From: Halichondria panicea
Taxonomy: Eukaryota > Porifera > Demospongiae > Suberitida > Halichondriidae
DNA length: 64,000 nucleotides
Assembly: GCF_963675165.1 (NCBI RefSeq)
Contig: NC_087378.1
Coordinates: forward strand, 7,116,073-7,180,072
Direction of reading: 5' to 3'
Below are positions 46,952-57,240 of this stretch, one piece after another. The notes below the pieces were generated by a model. That model saw only the letters and a list, made by a program, of their open reading frames with translations. It made no database searches and was not told where the DNA came from. Made by a program: the position numbers and the translations under genes. Within the stretch, counting starts at the first letter, position 1; each line of letters opens with the position of its first letter.

Positions 46952-49900
46952 ATGTCTACTGCTGGTCAGCTTCTTGTTGGTGGAGAAAGAACTACTGGAG
47001 AGAGCATCCGTAGTCAAAATGGTGTGTGTTATTTTGCTTTTGAAGCCTTGCTTTACAACCCAGTCGTTTTGTAGAATACAATTCGTCAATGAATTTGGTA
47101 GAGCACATCCATTCAGATTTGAGGATCTTTTTGTCTTTTCCCTACAGTAATGGCTGCTGTGTCAGTGGCCAATATAGTGAAGACATCACTTGGCCCAGTC
47201 GGATTGGACAAAATGCTAGTGGATGATGTCGGGGTGAGGTAGCATGAGTACACAACCTTCGTGTCGGTGCGGTACATTGATCTTAGAGAAGGAGTGATTA
47301 GAGTGTTTTACGTCTACCCTTTTAGCAAAAAAGAAGTAGAATTTGGAACTGTTTTATTGATCCTCAATTGATATTAATGGTGTATACATGTGTATGTGTG
47401 TGCGCCAATGATGATATGCACAATGCCAGTTCTGCTGCTGATTTACAGTGACTGAGAACATGTGCTCCTATTTCTGAGACAGAACACACTAGGGGTTTAA
47501 TCGCCCAAAAAAACTGTTGATACATGTAGCTGTCTCTTGAGTATCCCCTTTTAAAATTAATTCTCTTATAGGATGTCACGGTGACAAATGATGGTGCAAC
47601 AATACTGAAACTATTAGAAGTAGAGCACCCAGCTGCCAAGGTCCTCGTTGAGCTTGCCGAGCTACAGGACCAAGAGGTCGGAGATGGAACTACCTCTGTG
47701 GTGAGGGATTGTGTGTCTCTAAGCAAATAGGGCGAAGAATTTGAGTCCTTTTTTATTGAGAAGTTTTTTTATTGTCTTGTGATATCTTGCCCTCTGTCTA
47801 CCATTTACTTCCACCCCTAACCCCACCCCCTTTTCGTTAATTAGTTTAGTGTTTATGTGCTGGTGATGATGAGAACGCACAATGCCAGTTCTGCTGCTGA
47901 TTTTCCGTGACTGATAAAGTGTGTTATATATCTGAGGCACTTTGACAACTAGCATCGTCAACGTATAATTATACATAATGTAAGTAAATTTATGTGAAAA
48001 TTCTCAGGTGATCATCGCAGCCGAGCTACTGAAGCATGCAGAGGAGTTAGTCTCTTACAAGATCCACCCCACATCCATCATCACTGGATATCGGCTGGCC
48101 TGCAAGGAAGCGTGCAAGTACATTCAGGAGCACCTCTGTATCAAGGTGGACGAGCTCGGACGAGATTGTATCATCAACGCTGCCAAAACATCAATGTCTT
48201 CAAAGATCATTGGAGCGTGAGTGTGAATCATAGTAATCACTGACATAACTATTTGTTGGGATCTGTACTGCTGATATTTATTAATGGTGTATACATATAA
48301 ATTATGTGTGTGTGCCAATGATGATATGCACAATGCCAGTTCTGCTGCTGATTTACAGTGACTGAGAACATGTGCTCCTATTTCTGAGACAGCACACACT
48401 ACTGTGGTCTTCATAATTATGCCTCGAGGCGTAGCCGCACGAGGGATACGGTAAAGCTGACCGTGTGTGTGTCTGTGTGTCTGTTCCAGCTGTAACTGCT
48501 CAACGGTTGCAATGCGACGAAAACTAACAGCTTCTATAGGCTTCTAGCCACGTTCTCTTGGATTTTGATTCGTGGATTAGCAAACTAAAGCTTCTTTCTC
48601 GAGTTATGGCTAGTTTGACTCACATTGAAGGCTGTTGCAGTCTCTTCAGAATCTTTCATAGCGTCATCTGTCCGCACAAACTTTCTATTCAACATATGAG
48701 TTAGCCTTGCACTAAAGCGCTAGCTTTTTGTTAGCTACAATACTCAGAAAATATATGTTAATTAGCTAGCAGTAGCCATTTGTGAAATTGATCTCTTTGG
48801 ACACACCCTTTAATTATTCCTGTGGATGTAATGCGCATGCGCGCTCAATCCCCCATGTGTGAGAAATAATATCCAAGATCCAGATCCAGATCCTCCTGGC
48901 AGAATCATCTTTGTCTTGAAGGCCTGGTAAGCCACAAAACACTACCATATAACAATATAGATAGCAATATGCATGTACACAGGTCTTTTCTTCTTAGATA
49001 TTATATACACTGAAGTACAGATCCTGGAAGAATCAATTTTCTTCTTTCTTGAGGTCCTAGTAAGCCACATAATACAACAATAGATGCATGTAAATAAGTC
49101 TTTTCTTCTCAGTGACTTAATATAGATAAGCTAACTTTAATATAAAATTCATTATAGAAACTAATATGACACTCTAATACTTTTCAGCGAAAGCAAAACC
49201 ATGGTGAGAGGCATTAGCACAGCGCCAGCTTGAACACTAGTTCTGTATGCACAGTGAATAAACTGTTGATAGCTATCTCTTGAGTAGCTGCTAGTACTCA
49301 ATAAATGTATACCTCATCTTATAGAGAGTGTGACTTCTTCTCCAACATGGTGGTGGACGCTGCCATGGCAGTGAAGAGGACCAACCAGAGGGGGGAGATC
49401 AAGTACCCAATCAGTGCCGTCAATATTCTCAAGGCCCACGGGCGGAGCTCCTCCGAGAGTGTGCTTATCAATGGTTATGCTCTCAACTGCACTGTAGCCT
49501 CACAAGGTGAGAAAACTGTCTTTGTGAAAACATATAATTATGCTGACTGTACACATACTGTGTGTGCCAATAGGCACAATGTATGTCAGCTCTGTTATAG
49601 CCTATAGTTTGAAGTGGGTACAGTTGTACATTATGTACAGTAATGAAGGTAGCAGGCTCTCAAGGTATGGAGGTCGATCATTTTGTGTGAATGTGTGTGT
49701 GCCAATGATGATATGCACAATGCCAGTTCTGCTGCTGATTTACAGTGACTGAGAACATGTGCTCCTATTTCTGAGACAGCACACACTAGTATACAGTAGT
49801 AACTTACTCCCTCACATCTGCTATTATATAACTGGTAACACCATCACTCAGATTTCCTAATGGTTTCCTCAATTACCAGTTGTGATTGTGTTCTGACTGT

Positions 49901-52900
49901 TTGTTTTGTAGCCATGCCTAAGCAAGCGAACAAAGCAAAAATAGCCTGCCTGGACTTTGCCTTGAATAAATCCAAATTGAAGCTGGGCATTTCAGTGGTG
50001 GTCGACGATCCCGAGAAGCTGGAGGCCATCAGAAAAAGGTGGGCATGTGCTGAAAGAATTACGTCCTTGAAACTATTTGAAGACTTTACAATTTGTGTGT
50101 AAAAGCCCCACTTATGCCACACCTCCACTTGTGTTAATTAATGTGTAGCAAATTATGTAATGTTGAACAATCCCCTCAACCGTGGCTACTGTTTCTCCAG
50201 GGAGGCTGACATCACCAAGGAGAAGATAGAGAAAATACTGGCGTCAGGCGCAACGGTGGTACTCACCACGGGGGGCATCGATGACCTTTGTCTCAAGTAC
50301 TTTGTGGAGGTTGGGGTCATGGCCGTACGGAGGTGCAAGAAAGAGGATCTCAAGAGAATAGCCAGAGCCACTGGAGGTGAGCACGTGGTAATGGGAGAAT
50401 TTTGTTACGTTACTAGATAAGATTTGCAAAATGGTGCTTTTAAAAGCATTTTTGTTAATGCTAACTAGCTCCTATGCTTGAGATTCATTCGTGCTACTAG
50501 TGGCTTTTGTAAACCCACAAGTACGTCAGTGTTGGTTTCATTGTTTGATTTGTACTCCTTTCAATTTTGAAATATGTTCATTGTTGCTCTTATTTTGAGT
50601 GTGGTGGTGTGTCTGGTAGGCCGGTGATTAAAAACCATGCACCACTCTGAAAACAGCCACTTCTGTGGCTCAAATGTGGACTACCACTCCATCAACTATG
50701 AGGCCTATTATACCAGTCACATTGCATGTCAACCACACTCTTACCTCAATCCGAATCAGCTCATGTGTATATCTGCGTGTTTAACTCTCAGCTATCCATT
50801 GTGTTGACCACCCCCTTCCCCTTATAGCCACTCTGGCAATATCTCTAGCCAACCTGGAGGGAGATGAGAGCTTTGATGCTTCCCTATTGGGCTCTGCAGA
50901 GAGTGTCACTCAAGAGAGAGTGTGTGATGATGAACTTCTCTTGATCAAAGGGTAAGTGGATGTTTTGTTTGGTGTATCGCAAGACCTATGATTATAAACC
51001 ATGCACCACTCTGAGTTACCCCACCATTGTGGTGAGGGATATAACGTTGTGGATACCCACTTTTATTTATGAGGTCAATCTGAGCTTAATATATTAGGTA
51101 GCATGTGTGAATGTATATACCGTATAGTGCAAAATTTTTGCAGATTTTGTGGGTTAGCAATCTTATATGAAAATTAAGTCCACGAAAATTGTTCTTTAAT
51201 TAGTATAACATGCAAAGATTTAAAGGCGTGGCTTCCGGTAAGCAGTCATTCTGCGAACATTATGCAACGAAATGCTTTTAGAGGCTAATCCACGAAATAT
51301 AAGTGCCTCGAAAATTTCGCGCTATACGGTAACTATGATGTTAGCATTCCTCCCCTAACCCACCGCGCACACACGCACACGTAGTCCCGGCTCTAGAAGT
51401 GCTGCATCCATCATCCTCCGTGGTGCCAATGACTTCATGGTGGACGAGATGGAACGCTCTGTACATGATGCTCTGTGTGTTGTCAAGAGAGTGCTGGAGT
51501 CCAACCAGGTGGTCCCAGGGGGCGGGGCCGTAGAGGCTGCTCTGTCCATATACCTGGAGAATTTCGCCACTTCCATTGTGAGTGCTCCTCTTATGTCGTG
51601 TCTTAACCAAACCATTGTTGATTGCTTTTTACAAATGTCTACGATGTGATTAAGTGTCAAGCTCAACTTTTCATTGTTGCTCTTATTTGAGTGTGGTGGT
51701 GTGTCTGTTAGTAGGCCGGTGATTAAAAACCATGCACCACTCTGAAAACAGCCACTTCTGTGGCTCAATGTGGACTACACTCCATCAACTATGAGGCCTA
51801 TTATACCAGTCACATTGCATGTCAACCACACTCTTACCTCAATCCGAATCAAACCATAGTATTGACCACTCTTGTGTGTTCTATGTACACATTCTTGAGT
51901 GTTACTCTGCCCCTCCCTCCCCCACCTACAGACATCCAGAGAACAGTTGGCCATTGCCGAGTTTGCCAGTACTCTGTTGGTGATCCCCAAGACATTGGCT
52001 GTAAACGCTGCCCTGGACTCCACCGACCTCGTGGCCAAACTGAGAGCTTTCCACAACGCGTCTCAAACTATGGCCGAGAGAGAGAACCTCAAGTGGTAAG
52101 TAAATAATCTTCTAGTATACGTGTTCCCCTAATGCATGCATGTTCGTAAAGATTGTTTTGATCGAAGGAGTGGGTGGATGTTTTGTTCAGTGTATCACAA
52201 GACCTATGATTATAAACCATGCACCACTCTGAGTTGCCCCACCATTGTGGTGAGGGATATAACATTGTGGATACACATTTTTATTTATGAGGTCAATCTG
52301 AGCTTGATACATTGCGTAGAGTGTGTACATTTAACATTGATTTTAGTGAGGTGTAGCTATAATTACAGTTTAGTAGCCACCAGTATATGGACACAAAAGT
52401 GCAGTGAAGGTTATAATTTTTTTTCTTATAGCTGACATTTGTCAGACCATGCTGCAATTTAGCATAATTGTATCTCGAAAATTACAATGGTAACAAAACC
52501 AAAACGTTTGTTAATCCAATGGTCTAGTGTTCAATTTCTAGCTCTGTACTATAGACACTCTACACCGTCGAGGTGTGTCGCTGATCGATTTTCTGGGCTT
52601 ATTATATTGTTTGCAGAAAAATAGTCTTGTTGTAGTTCTTCAATGTTGACTTCAAGGAGATCTGAGACAGCCACTAGAGGTAGTCACTGTAACCTCTTTT
52701 TCTCGCACTAAAAGAGCTACAGCACTGCACTGCTTCAAATCATGGCCAGTAGCCTACTAATAACTATTAAATAGCTAAACTTCTCTTACATGTGGCAGAT
52801 TCTATATAGTGCACATGCTCTTTAGATTTATGCATGTAGATTATCTAGCCAGCTCGGCATAATTATTTGGTCTGTCAATAGTGTCCGCTCAAGCTGATGT

Positions 52901-53252
52901 GTTGAGCCTGTCATTCGAGCCATTTGGTCGGTTTTTGACCGATGACAGACTGTTATAATCCTCACTGACTTAGGTGTATACACACATTCATTCAAAGCAT
53001 TGTGCTTGACTTTTAAGTTGTTTATATACTACTACTTTCTTGTGCAGGTTTGGACTGGATCTAATAGGAGGTGTTGTGAGGGACAACAAGAAAGCGGGTG
53101 TGTTAGAGCCAGCCATGAGCAAGATAAAGAGCATCAAGTTTGCCACCGAGGCCGCCATTACCATTCTAAGGATTGACGACATGATCAAACTAGTCCCTGA
53201 GCAAAAAGACGAGAACACTTATGCCGATGCTGTAGCTAGGGGAGACATGTAG
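46952..53252 (+). CDS. TCP1: T-complex protein 1 subunit alpha (CCT1)
   Basis: Eleven exons join in phase to 554 residues (human 556 as I recall): 46952-47021, 47148-47233, 47572-47700, 48008-48216, 49325-49506, 49912-50038, 50201-50376, 50828-50951, 51385-51577, 51932-52095 and 53048-53252. TCP1 is the alpha subunit of the cytosolic CCT/TRiC chaperonin, folding actin, tubulin and other proteins. Hallmarks are [14 protein letters not shown], the nucleotide-binding TNDGATIL (57-64) and VGDGTTSV (88-95), [27 protein letters not shown]-like in exon 7, [17 protein letters not shown], and the C-terminal [17 protein letters not shown]. All subunit-alpha landmarks are intact and collinear. Several introns carry snoRNA-like units (see separate entries). 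The start ATG gives [17 protein letters not shown]. Confidence 0.97.
47396..47489 (+). ncRNA. Box C/D snoRNA candidate 1, TCP1 intron 2
   Basis: A terminal stem (gtgtgtgc with gaacacac) encloses box C atgatga (47408-47414), box D' ctga (47438-47441), a C'-like gtgactga and box D ctga (47474-47477). The box D end is about 90 nt before the intron 3' splice site, close to the usual spacing for intronic C/D snoRNAs. The D' guide region is atgccagttctgctg. A conserved LSU rRNA segment containing gcagaactgg may be the target (from memory). Confidence 0.65.
47855..47942 (+). ncRNA. Box C/D snoRNA candidate 2, TCP1 intron 3
   Basis: Box C gtgatga (47863-47869), box D' ctga (47897-47900), C'-like gtgactga and box D ctga (47932-47935). 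The terminal stem differs from the other copies (atgtgc with gcactt) but still pairs, which suggests compensatory change. The D' guide is identical to the other copies, while the D guide region has diverged. It lies about 70 nt before the acceptor of exon 4. Confidence 0.6.
48306..48399 (+). ncRNA. Box C/D snoRNA candidate 3, TCP1 intron 4
   Basis: Box C atgatga (48318-48324), box D' ctga in gctgctgattt, C'-like gtgactga and box D ctga (48384-48387), closed by gtgtgtgtgc with gcacacac. It is nearly identical to candidates 1 and 4. The intron was later enlarged downstream, so the unit is now more than 900 nt from the acceptor. Confidence 0.65.
48412..49300. other. Enlarged part of TCP1 intron 4, repeat-derived
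   Basis: It starts with atgcctcgaggcgtagccgc and acgagggatacggtaaagc, followed by a gt-rich run. This looks like one end of a dispersed repeat family. Later, two related blocks occur (cttgaaggcctggtaagcca near 48916 and cttgaggtcctagtaagcca near 49053), each followed by gcatgt and aagtcttttcttct-like sequence. No frame and no exon is seen. Confidence 0.4.
49693..49786 (+). ncRNA. Box C/D snoRNA candidate 4, TCP1 intron 5
   Basis: Box C atgatga (49705-49711), box D' ctga, C'-like gtgactga and box D ctga (49771-49774), with terminal stem gtgtgtgtgc paired to gcacacac. It is nearly identical to candidates 1 and 3. The distance to the exon 6 acceptor is about 125 nt. Confidence 0.65.
50597..50724 (+). 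ncRNA. H/ACA snoRNA-like unit 1, TCP1 intron 7
   Basis: A 128-nt unit. Hairpin 1 pairs gagtgtggtg with caccactc. It is followed by an H-box-like aaaaca (50650-50655), then a second folded part containing gccacttctgtggc, then aca (50719-50721) three bases before the end. Length and box placement fit an H/ACA snoRNA. It ends about 100 nt before the exon 8 acceptor. Duplicated at 51689-51817. Confidence 0.45.
50955..51060 (+). ncRNA. Possible H/ACA-like unit, TCP1 intron 8
   Basis: Starts just after the donor of exon 8. Agtggatg can pair with catgcaccact, the same 3' arm found in the intron 7 and 9 units. A second part contains caccattgtggtg. No clear H box is seen, and the expected ACA is not intact here (acccacttt). 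The copy at 52168-52280 has a better stem. Confidence 0.3.
51118..51331. mobile_element. MITE with TACCGTATAG ends, TCP1 intron 8
   Basis: The left end is taccgtatagtgcaaaattt and the right end is aaatttcgcgctatacggta. It is 214 bp with no frame. The same terminal sequence is at 59243-59357. Confidence 0.7.
51689..51817 (+). ncRNA. H/ACA snoRNA-like unit 2, TCP1 intron 9
   Basis: A near copy of the intron 7 unit (about 1.09 kb downstream): gagtgtggtg with caccactc, H-like aaaaca (51745-51750), gccacttctgtggc, and aca (51812-51814) three bases before the end. It differs from copy 1 by a few single-base gaps, mostly outside the paired parts. It ends about 115 nt before the exon 10 acceptor. 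Confidence 0.45.
52168..52280 (+). ncRNA. Possible H/ACA-like unit, TCP1 intron 10
   Basis: A copy of the intron 8 unit with an extended stem: gagtgggtggatg pairs with catgcaccactc. A second hairpin region (ccaccattgtggtg) follows, then aca (52275-52277) three bases before the end. The H box is not evident. Confidence 0.35.
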
Positions 53253-53664
53253 ATACCCAGGTTGTGTGTGCATATACTCTTATTGTAGCCCATCTCTTAT
53301 GTTAATTGCGTTATAAAGTGGATTATTTCATGTCATATCTCTAGCCTCATTCTCAGGCCTTCCTTTTATTGCTGACTTGGTCCTAGCTATTATTTTGATA
53401 GCTGTAAAATTGAAAACAAGGCAAACGTATTTTATCTTATAGAACAATTATTTTACATTGACAAAGATGGGTGTGGCTGCATAAAAAGTATATGAACACA
53501 TAATAATAAAGTAAATCAATAGTACAGAGGTGATATAAGCAATAACATTATTGTAGAGCATAATTTGTTAGAGAGAATTAAATGTGTGTTAGATAAAAAT
53601 GTTCATGTATGTTTTGCATGTATAGAACAAAGACAAAAAGGTAGCTAATAGTGTTTGAATAGTT
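53253..53664. other. Convergent intergenic region TCP1/RAD21
   Basis: These 412 AT-rich bp hold both 3' UTRs. An aataaa-type signal occurs near 53505 on the plus strand. No further gene, and no complete repeat, is seen. Confidence 0.5.
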
Positions 53665-56082
53665 TTAAGATACGTCAGTGAACTTGACTCCCTTTGTGAC
53701 GGTGATCTCAGAGTAAGCTTCTCCCTGCTCCAGTGTAATCATCTTCTCTTTAGCCAGTAGTAGACAGGTGTAGAATCTTGATGCAGCAAGTTTGCGATTA
53801 CAGCGTTGGGTCAGAGATGAGAACTCGACTGAATTTTCGTTCTTGAAGCCACGATCCAACACTCGAATCACTTGCTGTGTGCGTTTGGTCCAACGTCTTG
53901 CCTCAAACTCTTCAGACAGCTCGTTGCTTTCTTGCTGATCCTCTGCGTTTTCTGTTATGCCATCTTCTAAGCTGGGCATTTCAGGAATAACTCTTGACGT
54001 TGGGTCTTCTTCTGTTGGTTCGAGGATATCTCCTTGCATATCTGGTGGTCGCTCCTCTCCCATTTCAAACTGGAATTCGTCGATTATTGGCTCTCTCGTG
54101 TTGTCCGGTAGGGGTATGGTGCCGGCAGTAACATCACCAATAGCAATTGAGGCTGTCTGATTGCGAGGTTGTTCGATGTCCTCTGTCACGTCTTTGATAT
54201 TATCCAATTCGTCCAGTTCCAAAATTGCGTCCACTTTGGCTCCCTCTGGCAACTCAGGCTTGTAGTTCCTTGTCACAGCTCGAGAAAGTTTTTTGTGTAC
54301 AATAAATGTTGGTCTACTGAATAGTTGCTCGCAACTGGCCATTGCTTTCCACATCATCGCCTTCTTAGTAGGAGGGGGGAAGCACTTGGGCTGCAGAGTT
54401 TCATGGTAATCTGTAAACTGTGACTTGATTACGTCTCCAGAGAATTCCTTGGCAGTATCAATGACTAGTCTACGTTTCTTGACAGCTTTGACCTTTTTCT
54501 CGACCCCAGTGACGTCCAGGGGCTCCAGTGTGAAACCCTCCTCCATGGCCTGAGGGGCTGCGTCAGGAATTCTCACTGTCTGGTCATCACCAACTGCAGA
54601 TAGCGAATTTAACATGTCACACACAGAGTACAGGTACATGTGCATACAATATTGTGCATCTATGTATGTAAGTACATTCAAGTACGGTAACAAACCACAG
54701 AGCTAGCTTTTTTATTGGCACAATCCACACCCAATATAACCATAAGTAACAACAGGAGTTAGCATACAATGGACACGCAATGCTACACTCAAAATAATCT
54801 TACTAAGTGATAGGCAGAGACTAATCACTAGCATAAGCCTACATGTACAATGCACAGTATAAAACACACTGCATGCTTCACTCACTGGTTTGCTCGTTGG
54901 TCTGATCCACTTCCATTGGAGTGGGCTCTTTGTCGCCTTTATCATCGTTAGTTTGGTTCCCAGGATGGTCCATGGTGAGGTCAGATACATTAGGCATCTC
55001 TCCAATATCCATCATACCGCCATCACCGACTCCAAAGCCCTCCATTAGACCACCCCCCATGCCCCCCACATCCAGGGGCAGCTGATCCTTCATTGTGAGT
55101 GGGCCACCGTTCCCATCGTCACCCAACAAGGTACCATTGCTCATGTCACTGAGCTGTGAAAAGAAAAGATAACATAAAAATGCTCACTAAATGCACTGCA
55201 TAAATAATTAGAAGTCTAGACCAGTTTTAAAATCCAAGGAGATGTACGATGTGACAGCAGCCATGTACATGTGTACAATACAGAACAATAGACTGCTACT
55301 AAGAGCAACAGCAGCTAACTAACCTGTATTCCCGTGCGGTCTGTGGTTTCACCATCCAGCACATCGACCCTTGCGTCCCTGGCCACCTCTATATCCTCCA
55401 TACCACCTCCAAATCCACTTCCCACCAGGTCAAACTCTCCAAATTCACCAAACATGTCATTCTCTACAGAAGAGAAATCAGAACTGTAAATTCGAATTCT
55501 TTGAGTAACAAAAAAATGGAAGTTAGCAGAGTTTGTCTCAACCATTAACAGCTTTAATATTATTAGTCTCACTGGAAGAGGTGACATTTTCTGCCATGGT
55601 GATCTCGCTGGCTCTACTGGGGTTTACTGTGAACTGGGCCTCCACATCCAAAGACCTGTAGAGTGGAAGATTCTAGTGGCAGGGTTAATTTTAGGGGGGG
55701 GGGGGGTAGAGGGGCAATCACCCTTCCTTGGATTTGGTTTGCTCCTTCTTGGAAATAATATACATTCAGCATATAGTCAAAATGTTTGAACAGCCAAATT
55801 TTAATTCCATTGGTCCAATAACATTAATGTTATGCTTTTCTGAAAGCTTAGAGAGAGGCCTTTGAGATGATGTGTTAAATCAAAAGGCTCTTTTCGGCCT
55901 ATTTTTGACAAAACACCAAAATAAGGGGACCTAGCGTTAAACAGAGCAATCTGTGGTGAGGAGCAGGAGCAAAAGCCTACGTAAGGCCAATGTTTTAGGA
56001 AGGTACAAAACTAGCTTTCAAAATAAGTATAGGTATGGACGTCTACTAAATGCACATTCACAGCTTAGAGCTCTCTTGTTTT

Positions 56083-56175
<93 letters not shown>

Positions 56176-56746
56176 CCCCAGATCAGCCACCGCAGCCTCA
56201 AAATCGTGGAAGATTTCCGGCAATGTGATGGCTTCAGCATTGTCCACTCTGCTCTCAGGGGGGAGGTCCACAACTCCTGGTCTGTGTGTGGGGGTAGTGG
56301 GGACCAATCACTCAAATAAACAAAATAATTGGCACATGACATACCTCCTAAAGGATGGGCAACCATTACAGTTGTACCATTACAGTTATGAGTGTGTGCA
56401 TTAACAAAGGCCAAAGTAGATACATTTGTATTACAGGGGCCACTTTTGTGCTCTAAGATGCTACAAAGAGTGACTACCTAAAGGCCATCTTGATCTTAGC
56501 ACAAGCCTCTCCAAGATCGTGAAGGAGGTACTTCTGCTTCCGGGAGTAGATTCTCACAACACCGAGGAGGAGATGTCCGGAGGTCCTCAGAGCCATCTTC
56601 ACTTGAGGTGAGATGATACTGTCGACTGTGGACTCCACATTTGTCTCAAAGACCTGGGCTTTGGTGAGCTTCTTGTCCCAGTGAGCAGCGAGCCAGACCT
56701 TGGCTAACGGGCCCTTCTTGGACAGCACAAAGGCTCCATAGAACAT
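53665..56746 (-). CDS. RAD21: Cohesin kleisin subunit RAD21
   Basis: Six exons, 56746-56478, 56281-56177, 55655-55543, 55463-55324, 55153-54886 and 54593-53665, join in phase to 607 residues (human 631 as I recall). RAD21 closes the SMC1-SMC3 ring of cohesin, in chromosome cohesion and looping. The N-terminal kleisin domain is very conserved: [23 protein letters not shown]-like [16 protein letters not shown], and [20 protein letters not shown]. The middle is acidic and Gly/Met-rich. [17 protein letters not shown] is a mid-protein signature. The C-terminal winged helix reads [18 protein letters not shown] through [16 protein letters not shown] 5' UTR intron is likely, because ctttcacag precedes the ATG by 8 bases. 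Intron 2 begins inside a long (GT)n tract. Confidence 0.95.
56089..56170. repeat. (CA)n microsatellite abutting a RAD21 splice donor
   Basis: About 41 uninterrupted CA units (GT on the RAD21 strand). The tract begins six bases after the 5' splice site of RAD21 exon 2 (gtacatgtgtgtg). It produces the low-complexity frames seen on both strands here. Confidence 0.95.
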
Positions 56747-57240
56747 TTTGAAATCTGTGAAAGAGAAGTGTGTCATGATTTATCTTGCCCCAAGACTATA
56801 AACCACACCTGTGGCGATCTTTACCATATTGTAAAAAGCCTAAGGCAGTAAAGCTTTGTATCTCACTAACAAGCCTACAAACATGATACACAGCATACAC
56901 TTACTGTTTATATTATTCTTCTCTCCTCCCAGATACTGTGCAGTACTTGTTTACAGTCGTAGAAAGAGTTCTGTACAACTTCAGATCAGTTCATACACTT
57001 CTTGTCGCCCGGCTGAATTTGACTTGTTGCCAACTAATGCGCATGCGTGAGTTGGATTCTGCTTTATATTCGAGGAATAACCAAGTGCTATGATTCATGT
57101 TCTGGCCGCCCTTATTTTATGGCTTCCTCTACACACAACACGTGTACTTGCACAATGATTGTGAACAAAGAAATTGCTTTGTTTTGTGGCAGTGCAGTGC
57201 AGTGCAGTAGACCGGCTAGCAGTGAATGTAACAGATCAAG
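56747..57240. promoter_or_regulatory. Bidirectional promoter region RAD21 / PYCR
   Basis: The 494 bp lie between divergent start codons. At 57038-57048 tgcgcatgcgt is an NRF-1-like palindrome. A gcagtgcagtgcagtgcagt run lies near 57191, shortly before the PYCR ATG. The RAD21 side holds the probable 5' UTR intron. No TATA box is clear. Confidence 0.5.

Noticed and set aside
56050-56414. Long frames reading THTHTH or CVCVCV on both strands
   Set aside because: They are translations of the (CA)n microsatellite in RAD21 intron 2, with no protein-like flanks except the true RAD21 exon 2.
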